From Mytilus trossulus (lineage: Eukaryota; Mollusca; Bivalvia; Mytilida; Mytilidae), in the NCBI RefSeq assembly GCF_036588685.1, contig NC_086386.1:78056682-78120681 (forward strand): a stretch of 64,000 nt of DNA. Reading direction: 5' to 3'. The notes beneath the pieces are model-generated. The model saw nothing but the letters and a program-made list of their open reading frames with translations. It searched no databases and was not told where the DNA came from. The translations under genes and the position numbers were made by a program. Shown here piece by piece: positions 11,107 through 22,905 of the stretch (position 1 is its first letter; every line of letters begins with the position of its first letter).

Positions 11107-11904
11107 TACGTGATTCACTATTAAAACTTGAAATTATCTCCCCTCTTAAAATGAAAAAATCGATTCAAATTCATTTAAAAATAGAAATATATATAATCTG
11201 AATCTAAGTTAATTATTCAGCGTAATGTTGGAAATTGAACAGACACATAGTCTTGAGATATTCGAAACCAAATAAGGCCGAAACAAGAACAATTAGATCA
11301 TAACAGAATTTCATAATCTTACTAATTGGGAAAACGTGGTGCTGAATGAGGTACACTTGCAGATGAGACTCAGAATATAAAAAAACCTTAAATAATAAAA
11401 AAAGGTGGAACTGCAAACATAACTACATATTGAGAGATTTTTTAATCAAGGGGTTACTAACAATTCTAGCGAGGAAGAAGTTAATTTCAGTATACAAGTG
11501 TTATATTTCATATATAATTTTTTATAGAGAGGATATATCATTCCAAATTGATATAGCATTTCTGTTCTAAAATAATAGTAAAACTTTGACCAGTGTTTTG
11601 ACAAATATAAAAATTTCATGTTTGTTGTACTTGTCCATAGTTATAAACGTGTATCTATATGACTATATTGGCATTGAATATACATAGTTAAACAAATATA
11701 TCTGCATTATATATATTTACGCGTGTCATTAATTTATAGTACAAATAATTAGAAAAATAGGAACGTAAATTATATAAATCATCTTAGAAACTATTTGAAT
11801 TATAGTTCTTTGATTTTGAAAAAACAGATTAGGGCGGGCAAAACATTAGTGCTCACACATAAACCAACTATAATATAACAATGGCCATTATTCTGACTCG
11901 GTAT

Positions 11905-12110
11905 AGGACATTTTAAGAAGAAAAAATGATGGGTTGAACCTGGTTGTGTGGCTAACAAAACCTCGCGCTGTTATGGCAATGTTACAAGTTACATTAAAAT
12001 AACAACATTACATGACAGGACTACAATAAAAATAAATGGGAGAACATATATATAGAACAGAGAAACACACGAATAATAGTTATTCAAAGATACCAGGTTT
12101 ATAATCTAAC
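11905..12110 (-). repeat. inverted copy of dispersed repeat found at 13.7-13.9 kb
   Basis: The reverse complement carries AACATTGCCATAACAGCGCG-like and ACCAGGTTCAACCCATCAT words in the order seen near 13830-13910, including TAGTCCTGTCATGTAATGTT. It is non-coding and probably part of a larger mussel repeat whose copies occur in both orientations. Confidence 0.5.
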
Positions 12111-12336
12111 AATCGTATAATCTAAACGTTCACCATGTCTTTCTTAAACATGTTTGCTGAGATCGGTCAATAATGTGTCTAACCATGATGATAGAATTAG
12201 AGTTCAAGTTGAAGTAAGGTCGACCAAAAGCTAAAAATTGCACCGAGTTCGACCTCTGTTTCGAGTCATACAATGTACATTCGAGTTAGGGTCATATGTT
12301 GAGTATGAGTTCGCATTTGAGTTGGATTCCAATTTA

Positions 12337-14651
12337 AAGGAGCACTAGTTACGAGATATAAAAAAAGATATGGTTTCGTTTGGTTCAAACAATAGTAATG
12401 TAGCAGAGTTATTTTTATGATCATTTTATATATTGTAAAAATCATCTATTTAATTACCATATTTATTAAATAAATAATAATAAGTAAATAATTAAATAAT
12501 CATTGTTTAAGCAGCCTATTTGGTTTTGAGGAAAACTATGAATGACAATAAGAAGTACCGCTGATGACCTCATGAAATTCATGGTTATGTGACTTTCTAT
12601 TCAGCCCATTAAACAGAGATTGATTACGCATACATACGTCGTGTTCCGTCATTAAAAAGAAAAGAATGTCAACATTGAAAGAGAAACAAAGGTGAACCAT
12701 TTCGTAGACTGATTTGATCCACTAAAAAATAATGTGAAATCAAATGGACCTATATCTAATTTCACGAGGTCGTTATCTATTTATATTTATGTCTATGTTT
12801 ATATCGGGTTATTTGACTGTCGGCAGAATTTAGAGGTCATCTCGATAATTGATAAAATGGTGTCTAGACTAAAATACACACAAAATTTTGATATTTATCA
12901 CCGAGTAAGTTCTTTGTTATCTGTGTCTTTCAGAATTATTGTGATTTGGATATATGTTTTGGTATGTTATAAATCAATTGTTCACCGATTTTAATCAAAT
13001 TCTCATATTTGATTTATAATTCTATAACAATGCAAAACTTTTATCCAAACTATTATTAATAAGCAGATAACTTAAGAAGGTGAACGGGCACGAAAATACG
13101 TAACTTCGTTTAATGTTTTTTAGTTTGGGGAAAATTAACGTATACGATTTATTTGTTTTGTAGTTTTGTTTATAAAAAAAATATACCTAGATAGCTAGAT
13201 AATACAATACTATATTAGTTAAATTGTTATTGTTGTATCATACACTAAATGCCATAATTACAAACCTGATTTTGAACTTTATTAAACTTTTGGAAAATCA
13301 TCGTGGCGTCACTTTTATCTGTGACGTTGTTTTATATCGTAATGTTATTCTGTAGGTGACAATGCAAGTTTATGTTACACTGTTTTACAAATGTTTTATG
13401 TGATTTTGTTTTTTGTTTTACGTGTTTATTTTTTTCTGTGGTAAGTCACCACTGCGGTGTTGACATGAACATCAATTATATGGTCATGTTAATAAACTTA
13501 CTGTAAGCATTATTTTATATACTAGTAATAAGGATTTTCTTATCCCCGGCATAGATTACCTTAGCCGTATTTGGCACAACTTTTTACAATTTTGGGTCTC
13601 TAATGATCTTCTGTACTTGTTTTGATTTCTTTACTATTTTTGACGATCAGAGCGTCACTGGTGATTCTAATATAGACGAAACGCACGTACGGTGTATTAA
13701 ATGATAAGCATGGTACCGTACCTGGAATTTCGAAATGGCCCATTGCAATGTTTATTTGTGTATTCTGTGTCCTGAATGTTCTTGTATTTATTTGTACTGT
13801 AGTCTTGTCATGTAATGTTGTCATTCTATGCTATATTTAACGTTGCCAAAAAAAGCGCGAGGTTTTACTAGCCACAAAACCAGGTTCAATCAATTGTACA
13901 AAGTCAGAAAAAATGGCCATTGTTATATTATAGTTCGTTTCTGTGTGTGTTACATTTTATTGTTGTGTTGTGTATTAGTTCTCCTCTTATATTTGATGTG
14001 TTTCCCTTAGTTTAAGTTTGTAACCCGGGTTTGTTTTTTTGTTCTCAATCGATTTATGAATTTCGAACAGCGGTATAGTACTGTTGCCTTTATTTAGTCA
14101 AGAAGCGAAGTAACTAATTATCGAGTTGACCTTTAAATCCATTCGAAGCCATATAAGCGATGTAAGCATAAATGTAGATATGAATAGATTTAGCAAACTC
14201 ATGCTGTTGGATTATTATACAAAAATAAATGTTTATCATCGTTTTCAACAGTATAATAATGTTTTTTTTGTGGATCGAATCAGTCACTCAAATCATTTAC
14301 CTTTATTTCACTTTAAGTCTTCGCTTACTCGAATTGGTTTTGATTGTTATTGTCTTTCAATGTTGACATTATTTCCTTTAAATAACTTTACACATACAAT
14401 TTATGTGTTATCCATCTCAAGCTAAGGAGTTAAATTAAAGTTCAAATTAATACGGATTCAATGAGGTCGAGTAATTCACTTGCAAGTGAATAATTCATAA
14501 TAAATTTTTTTAGCTTATTTTGACAAAATTGAACCATACTGGCTGCTAAAAACGAATTATTATTTCGCTATTTGCATTTCATTAATGATTTAGCAAACAA
14601 AATAAAATATTGAATTTTATTATATATTTCGTAGCTAGTGCCCCTTTAAGA
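12337..14651. mobile_element. 2.3-kb candidate element with terminal inverted repeats
   Basis: The left end AAAGGAGCACTAGTTACGAG and the right end, read on the other strand, AAAGGGGCACTAGCTACGAA pair over about 25 bp. Between them are dispersed repeats (about 13430-13720 and 13720-14095) and an AT-rich segment, but no transposase I recognise. It may be one non-autonomous element with later insertions, or two MITE copies in opposite orientation. Short open frames inside are not gene-like. Confidence 0.45.
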
Positions 14652-14659
14652 GTGTTGTG

Positions 14660-15560
14660 ATGCACAGATGTTTTGATGAAACAGAACCAAAATAAAATTT
14701 GAAAGAAAATGAAATTGGACAAGTTAGAAAAAAACCCTCCCAAGACGCACAATAGTTAAAAGTAAAATCACAAAAACTCTGAACTCTGGCTAAACCAAAA
14801 GCTCAAACACATCAATCGAATGGATAACAACTATCATTTTCCTGACTTTGTAGAGTCATTGTTATGTAGAAAAAGTTGGATTGAACTGGGTTTTATGGCT
14901 AGCTGACCCTCTCACTTTCACATCAAATTCAATTATATTGACAACGATGGTCAAAATTAGAATCGAAATGAAGATGTATCCATACATAATTTTTAGTGTA
15001 ATATCTATGATGAGTTTATCGTCATATCCTGATGTTTTGTCATTTGATAACATGTGTGTTAATAAAAGATATATGTATTCCCTCTTAAATTAAATAGATA
15101 AAGTACGACATGGGAAATAGTTCGAAACCACTCACATTGTGTTAGACTCCAACGATTTTGCCATATTGTAAAGACGCGTCAATAAATGATGAGATGAAAG
15201 ATGTTTTAGGTTTTTATTTTGTTTCAATCCTGCCACTAAGCTTGAATGTATAAATTTGGCATGTGTTTAATTGTATCTATTGGTTATCTTGAGTTTATGT
15301 TAAAATTCTGAGGCCGACGCAGATAGATGAAGATGAAATAATTAACTGCATAAAAAGCAAAAAAAAAAAAAAAATGAATAAAAAATTGTGTAGTAAAATT
15401 AACGGTACCAATTTTCTTGCACCAGATGAGCATTTCGACAATTCATGTCTCTTCAGTGATGCTCGTGACCAAAATATTTGAAATCCAAAGCTTATAAAAA
15501 AAGATGAAGAGCTATAATCCAAAAGGTCCAAAAAGTATAGCCAAATCCGTGAAAGGAATC
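14660..15560. repeat. two dispersed non-coding repeats
   Basis: At 14730-14900, AAAATCACAAAAACTCTGAA, ATCATTTTCCTGACTTTG and GGATTGAACTGGGTTTTATG form a repeat whose reverse complement is at about 25820-26010. At 15290-15560, AACGGTACCAATTTTCTTGC and CATGTCTCTTCAGTGATGCT form another that shares its core with the 555-bp tandem repeat at 871-2145. 15561-16600 is AT-rich with nothing I can support. Confidence 0.6.
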
Positions 15561-16600
15561 AGAGCTTTGCATGAGGGAGATACATTCCTTAATTTATAAT
15601 AATTTCTAATATTTTGTAACAGCAAATTTTGATAACACAAAAAATCCGTATTTTCATGCCAGTGGGTCGTTATAATGTTACTAATAATAGACGAGTGTCA
15701 AATTGATGACTTTAATGCACCCACCTAAGATACGGCTAATTTCTTCTTTAAATGAAAGAATAATGATTTAACTTTGATTTTTTTGCCCTGCGTCACAAAA
15801 TCGTACGGTGCAGGTTTTGTAAAACTGACGTTTAATTCAGAAATTAGTTGAAAATTATAAAATTATGACATATTTTTAAGTAAAGGAAATTAGACGTATC
15901 TCTTCTTTAATGCAGAATAATTAAGTCAATTAGATTATTAGAATATCGAAAACAATATATACATACTAGTATATATATTTGATATTTCATACGAAAATGT
16001 TCATAATCCTAACCTTTTCAGGTCTACAATTTGATTTTTATCATTTTTTTTGCACTATACCCGTTTTTAAATATACAGGTGAGTTATTGTTTGTTTTTTT
16101 TCATTCCCAGACCAAGAATTTATCTTATCATTTCTAAAAATCCCGAATTTCTGTAATTTTAAAATTTTGGTAAAATTACTATTGTTTCCAGAATTTCTTA
16201 TCTACTTCGTTATCGGTTTTTTATTGTATTTGTCAGTCGATTTCCGTGTACTTATATGTGCTATTAGACTACGATAAATCATATTCAAACGGTTATATTT
16301 CCATCTAAAACTTTAGTGTAGCTTAAATAAATATAAAATCGTCCAAAATTAAAATCAAATTCAGCTAAAACATATGTTTATAGTTTGGACGAATTCACCC
16401 CTTTCTAAATAAGGAATCGTGTCGAATTTTCGAGTCCAGTTAAAATGAACTGTGAAACTGGTCGCAATGAAGAACAAATTTTACTTTATGCAGCTGCTAG
16501 TATTTTACCGAAGCAGATCTACAATTGATTGATCTGTTTGTAGATTTTGCAAACGTATTATAGAGCATATAAGCAAGTCAAACAACTTCATAAGGTATTA

Positions 16601-16779
16601 TCTGGGAGGAGAACTCAAGTTGTATTGAGTGTTGCTACACATATCTCCTACAATGATCTGATTAACTAAATAACTCATTAGAATTTTACATCTTAGGAGA
16701 GAACTCAAGCTGTATTGAGTGTTGCCACACATATCTCCTACAATGATATGATTTACAAAATAACTCATTAGAATTTTAC
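16601..16779. repeat. 90-bp tandem duplication
   Basis: Two adjacent copies contain GAACTCAAG(T/C)TGTATTGAGT, CACATATCTCCTACAATGAT and TAACTCATTAGAATTTTAC, with a period of 90 bp and a few substitutions. It lies just upstream of the TRIM pseudogene and has no coding content. Confidence 0.85.
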
Positions 16780-16939
16780 TATTAAAGCTTTAATTTATAT
16801 CATCGAGCTTGCATCATTATATATTTACTAAAAAAATTGAAATCAGAAAGTTGATAACACAATTCTGAACATGAAACAGTTTCTAACATTTGTTTCGACG
16901 ATATACGGCTCTCATATTCTGTAAGAGTTAATTGTGAAT

Positions 16940-18612
16940 TCTAATACAACACATGGAATGTGAAAAAGTGCAAGAAGATATAAAACACTTCATAAAAGGA
17001 CAAGATAAAAGCAATTTTGTCTGAAGTGACTGATGCTTAAGTGAAAGTAGAAACAATGACAAAAGAGAAGATTGTTCATAAAGAAAAAGTTGACACTGCC
17101 TTCACAGGAATTGGAGTTCAGGCCAATATATTTATTTTATTACTACAGCTTGTTGGTTATGTTTTTTAATGAACTGAACATAACTCTAGAGGATTTGGAA
17201 CACGAGTTTGAGAACAAACTGAAATCACTTTCAAATTATTTTGATCAACCACAGATTAAAACAAAAAACTGTTTAGGAGCAAATAAAAACTATCGAAACT
17301 GCTAAATAAATCATCCATGCCGCCAATTTATATGTTCCTGATTAGACAAAGACAGGGCTATGAATTAATCAAATTAAGGTCATCACTCAAGAAAGTTTAC
17401 GGTCGCCATCATGAGCTGATTGGCCATTATGACAAAAGTGTGTCAGAAATCATATCTGAAATACTTACCCTTCCGGATCACCTGTTTTCACTCCCGGATT
17501 TTAGTGGAGTTCGTGTTGTTTCTTAATTATAATTTTTAACTGTTGATGTAAATGTCCTTTAGTTTTGTCAGTCTTTGTTTACTCATTGGTTTTAATTGTT
17601 ATTGTCTTGACATACGAGGATATGTAAAAAAACAAAGGTCAACATAATATTTTAAATTCTAGGAACAACCAGATTCTTGAATTTCTATAGACAATGAATA
17701 ATAAGATTCAAAACAACGATAGTTCAAAGTTATTGCGTTATTACGTTTTGTATGAATCAGTTTATTTAATAAACATTTAGACAGAACATTTACATGTAAT
17801 ATATCGGACGTCACAAGTCATTAACTTCCGGTCAAAACGGAAACCTGAATACACCGTCTCACTGTCCAAACCAACCGTTGTTCAAAGTTCCATAGCTGGC
17901 TGGTTTATACAGGTTTTACTGTACTTTGAACCAAATTTTTATCCATCTCGAAAAGTTAAAAGCCGAATTCAAATCAGTTTTGACCAAAGCAAGTTTAATT
18001 TTGAATACAACTTCGATTGCTGAAGCTGAACGTGTTTAAGATGCAAAACTGGATCAGATTGAAACTGTCAGTTGTACGTCTTGGTTTGATTGATTTAACC
18101 AGAACAATTACAAATGAACGGAACGCATTTATCAAACAATTATTTCCATCAGACAGTTCTTTTCTTTCGAAAATACACCCCTTCAGTAACTTCGACAGTA
18201 TTGTTTTGAAACACATCAAAACTATAGATTTAAATGGTTTCAATGTATATGGAGGCGTGATCGTGTCAGATGAAATAGTGGTGGTTTCTAAGAAAAGTGG
18301 AAGAATCAGTTGGATAGCTAAAGGCTATTAACATCTTGAAGGAAGGAATTGTTGACGAATGTTCTGTTTTGGCAAAAGTGAAACGACTATCACATGATTT
18401 TGAAAACCAGTACCTGTTTGATTCTTGCTACGGATCAAAGTTATATCGTTTAAACTTTGTCAATACATTTTTAAAAATCTATAATGAACATTAAAGATCA
18501 CGATTATAATAATGAAGGTATATTGATATCTGATAGCAAACTGTATGCAATCGTTTCTAACACTGTTCAAAAACTAAGTTTAGAAAATGTTCAACAACCA
18601 TTAGAATTCTGA
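16940..18612 (+). pseudogene. TRIM-like pseudogene, 5' truncated and interrupted
   Basis: Translations in shifting frames match the three - strand TRIM loci in order. Near 16945-16990 is the end of B-box 2 (HMECEKVQEDIKHF). At about 17040-17280 is coiled coil (KEKVDTAF, KLKSLSNYFD). At about 17915-18600 is the C-terminal part (FIHLEKLKAEFKSVLTKASL, AFIKQLFPSDSSFLSK, NGFNVYGGV.VSDE, and last QKLSLENVQQPLEF). RING and B-box 1 are absent. About 625 bp of foreign DNA, including a reverse-transcriptase fragment, splits it at about 17290-17915. There are several in-frame stops and frameshifts. It is on the opposite strand to the other four loci, so the copy was inverted. It is clearly non-functional. 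Confidence 0.85.
17317..17600 (+). pseudogene. reverse-transcriptase C-terminal fragment inside the TRIM pseudogene
   Basis: The frame gives YELIKLRSSLKKVYGRHHEL followed by IGHYDKSVSEIISEIL. This matches the C-terminal block KLKSFLRKFYGRHHELVDRY of the RT element at 55142-55786. It runs directly into the element's tail (CTTACCCTTCCGGATCACC, GTGGAGTTCGTGTTG), with some tail sequence missing. The rest of the insert (about 17600-17915) is unassigned. The fragment is part of what split the pseudogene. Confidence 0.7.
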
Positions 18613-18769
18613 GTATCTTCGATCATTTAAAACAATAACTAAATTGATAAGAAAATTTGCTTCTGAAAGACAAAACACAGGCGTACTAGTTGGTGTTGTT
18701 GATCAACATCGCAGTTCTAATATTTGGTGTAAATACAGTTAGGTTGCATATTCGCAGGACACACATATG

Positions 18770-20880
18770 TCTAGTTAAAACTTTCAACTATATATATGTT
18801 GTATACAAGTTATGATTTTGTACAAATTATAGTTTACAAAACAAAATGTACAAATTATAATTTGTATTTTGACTTTGTATAAATTGTAATTTGTACAAAA
18901 AGTGCCTGTACAAATTACAATTTATATAAAATTTGACAAAAATTCACATAAGGCGAAGTGTACGTTATTAAACTACACAATGGATTTTTTTTAAAAATTT
19001 CACATATGAATTCTTCTTGTCAAATTACACCAGAAAATGAAATAAAAAAAGGGGGTAACCGTTTTCGTTTTTGAGATACGAGCCGTTGAAATTAATAGCA
19101 TGATATCCCAAAAGTACAAAGGATACATCTAATATGATACTTTTGAGATCGACTAATCTAGTGCAATTACGACAGGAACATACCCAGTATTGTTATACAA
19201 TAACATTGTGTATAGGGAAATGCTTTAGCAATGTTTATAGTGTAATGCGTTTAGTTAACTGGTGTAAAATTAATGGTATAGAAGAAAGTACCAAAGGCGA
19301 CCTTATCAGAATGTATCATGTTCGATGCTTTAAAAATTTACCTAATAAAATTTAATTAGAATTTACTCAGTGTAATGCACGGCGATTATTCATAATGTAT
19401 TTACCTATAGCGTAGTGCTGTACGAATATTGTCTCTGCATAATGCAAATGAATAGCTTCCCTACTAATATAATTTAAAAAAAACAAGGAGATGTGATATG
19501 AATTCCAATGAGACAACTATCCACCCCTGGTTAAATAAAGTCGATGTAAGCAAACACTATAAACAACCATACTGTTGTCAACAATTGAAGAAAAAACATA
19601 ATGTGAGGGCCACAAAAGACTCAGCTGACAAAATCAACCGCCTTAATAAACTTATTACAAGAATTTAAGATATTTATTTTGGTGGAAAAAGCATTGATAC
19701 TCACTTCAAAATAGCTATTAAGTGACCACACAGTATACCATATGTATCAACACTAAAGTAGTTCTTTATCATTCGTTTTCAGCAGGTAAGTGAATTATGG
19801 TATCCGGAATAGCACAACATCTTTTGATAATCACATTTATATTGAAAAATGCTGTATCCATCTATGCATTTACATGAAAGATATCCCCGACATTCTGGTT
19901 TTTTTTAATGCTCTTAAACTGCTTTACATAACAAAAATTGAAGACCAGGAACCGTTGCTGGTTTTTCAGAGCTTCAATTTAACTTTTAAACATAAATATC
20001 CTGTTAAATTCTTTCTCAGCTGTTCCAATTTGGTACCGAAAATCTCAAGATTCAACAATTATGTCGCAAATATTTCGAGGATTGGTTTGAACACATTTTG
20101 ATACTATTGCAGTTTGAAAATTTCTTTATTCACAGGCCACAGAAGGGGTCATAAATCTTAACCCAAAACAACAAGTTCTGATAGTCAACTTACTGTTTTG
20201 TTTTCTTGGTAAGATATTAGTCTTGGGTCTATTGTTCATTCAGCGCACGCTTCTTGGCAAGAATGATAGGAATGACAATGTCAATCTCAATTTAACTATA
20301 AACCAATTATGCGTGTACTTGGTTTTCACACGGTCGTTCTTTCGTGTATGATTCCCTGCTAGCTTCAAAACATTTTGGAAAAATGTCTCCTTCTTATCAA
20401 CACTTCTGCTCATGTTTACACTATTACTAGTACATCAACTGAGCAAATGACTCAAAAGTGTAAATAATAAAACCTGGGATATATAGCTTTAGCAGCGTTT
20501 ACAGCAATTGACCTCACATAAATCAGCCGTTGCAAAGTGTTGAAGAATTACATGTGAGATTCAAATGATGGAAGTCCCGATGCCATCATTCACTTACTGT
20601 CTCAAAAGAATGATGAAGAACTATTTTTGTATTTGGCAGAATAGGTGTACTGTGTAGTCATTTAGTAACAATTCTATGGTGGTGTGTATCAATGCTTTTT
20701 ATCAACAAAATCCTTATTATAAATAATTATACTAGTTATAAGTGAATTTTCGTCAAAAAGGCATTTTTGTACAAATTACAATTTGTACAAAGTCAAAATA
20801 CAAATAATAATTTGTACAAAATTATAACTTGAACACAACATATACACACATGTCACTCAATGTGTGAATGTCAGCAGTCA
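18770..20880. mobile_element. candidate 2.1-kb foldback element
   Basis: Two inverted arms are rich in the palindrome ACAAATTATAATTTGT. The left arm (about 18796-18915) runs from TGTTGTATACAAGTTATGAT to AATTTGTACAAAAAGTGCC. The right arm (about 20755-20848) is its reverse complement with about 30 bp less. The inside is mostly non-coding. A - strand frame near 20415-20305 starts MSRSVDKKETFFQNVLKLAG and stays open for over 35 codons, but I do not recognise it. A further dispersed repeat (GAGACAACTATCCACC) lies at about 19480-19660. The transposon class is unknown. Confidence 0.5.
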
Positions 20881-22715
20881 ACATTAAAGAATGCTAAAAA
20901 AATGGCGTATGTTTTAAATCAATAAAATAAAACTTGACCCAAACTATATCGCTAACATATATCAGATCCTAATAAAACCATCTATTCTAATTTTGTTAAA
21001 TATTGCGAAAACCTTGGAAGAAATCATATATATTTCTCATTGAGCCGTTTTTCAATAGTATAACTTCAATATCAATGGATTATTTACTGGATTTTTTTTA
21101 TTAAATTAAAAAAAAAGACAAGACTAACGAAGGCCAGAGGCTCCTGACTTGGGACAGGCGAAACAATGCGACGGGGATAAACATGTTTTGTGAGATCTAA
21201 ACCATCCACCTATTTTTCTAGCCAATGAAAAATAAAGAAACACATATCAATACGGACAGCAAAACACTGGAGACAAAATTGCTGATCTAAATTATATCGG
21301 AAGTAAATAACTCATTAAGATTTATTCAAAAGTTAGACCATAACTTCTTGTCTCGTTCTATTAGGGAATATTCCATGCATGTTACTGTCTTTATTCGTTT
21401 TTTGTCTGCTTATATTTAATTGGTATTGAAATCAAAATTTTCGATTTTCGATAAAGTACTTGCAAAGCTTATGGAACAGGTGATGACAATTATCTACTGT
21501 TAAAGACCGTTTATGTGTTTTTTGTTTTGGTCTTTTCTTCTACGTTTATTGGCGACGTGCAGTCCTATTGACATCGGGATTATATAACAAAACATTTGTT
21601 CCGGTGTGAAATTTCTTACGGCGGAACTTATTTCATAGGAAATATCTTCCTTCGGAATTTATACCACAGAAATAACGGCCATCTCATAAAGAATTAAATG
21701 ACGAAAGTGAATACTAATACATTTATATTTCGTATGATTATGAAGAAAATCAGTCATTGTTGAATACCGTTTGACGTTATGCTTTTTGTTTTAGAGTTGC
21801 TGTTTCATTGACATATACACCACATCGCATTTTACTCATATCGACATATATAAATAAAATAAATCAAGATTAGTCCAGATTAAACTATCAACTTATTATC
21901 TAAAACACATTGTTTTTTTTTCATTTTTATATTGTTCAGAAAAAGCTTTCTTTTCTGGTAAAATTTGTGAACTTTTCTGAAATGTTTTTTAGAACTTAAA
22001 GTCATAAGAAACCTCAAATAATAAAAAAATAATGCATATGTTGTTTATAACTCAATGGATAGTTTTCATTATAAAACTTATGTACAAATACCTTTTTCTC
22101 AAGAAAATTCTTTAATTTATTCATATTTAGGAGAAGTTTACTTATTTGAATTGCTTCCTTCCAGCAAGCAATTCCTCCGACATATTTTCCGTATGCAAGG
22201 TGACCTCAGTGTGACCCATCTCGTAAAAATCCGGTGACCACAATACGCATGGATGTCCTTAAAATAAACTATTATCTGAATTTACATGTTAAACACGTGC
22301 TCAATTTCCATGCTTTTTTGTTTATTTTTCGTCAATTGTTGACAAACAGGTGACAATCGTTAAACTTCGGCTTCAAAACACGAACTTTAATTACCTGCCA
22401 TATTTTCACAACAGCACTGACCGATTGAAAAAAAAATTGACGATTATACGAAATTTACACGAAAAAAAGGATAAATTCGAGCACAGAAGACTAAGTTTAT
22501 GATGTTTATATGCATTGGTTCAAGAATTGGAAGAACATTATTTTTCATCGGTCACTCGTTTCTTATGACTTTAAATAAAAATGTTTGTATTTCTAAATAC
22601 TCTGTCTACTTGATAAAAATGTCTGACTAGCTCCCAAAGTGCGCAACAAAAAGTCAGTTCATGTATCAGTAGCCTGTTCCGAGGATTCATATCTGACCTA
22701 CTGTTATGATTGCTA

Positions 22716-22905
22716 CCCAATTCAAGCACACACATCATAAAGTTCTATATAACCACGTCCAAAAACTGCCAAACGTGTACAGGACTTGTCAAAACAAAGA
22801 TCACGAACCTTTTTCAGTTTGGCGCAACAATTCAGGACAGTTCGACTTTGCTGCCCGTCTTTTGATATTATGCGAATTAGTCCAGTTTCATCGCATACAA
22901 ATATG
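22716..22905 (-). pseudogene. out-of-frame C-terminal remnant of TRIM locus 1
   Basis: In the frame next to that of the 611-codon ORF, the - strand reads FVCDETGLIRIISKDGQQSR, then TVLNCCAKLKKVRDLCFDKS and RLAVFGRGYIELYDV. This aligns with the last roughly 55 residues of the TRIM products at 30.3 and 40.7 kb. It shows that the stop at 22877 results from a small deletion near 22901-22907, not from a naturally shorter protein. Confidence 0.8.
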
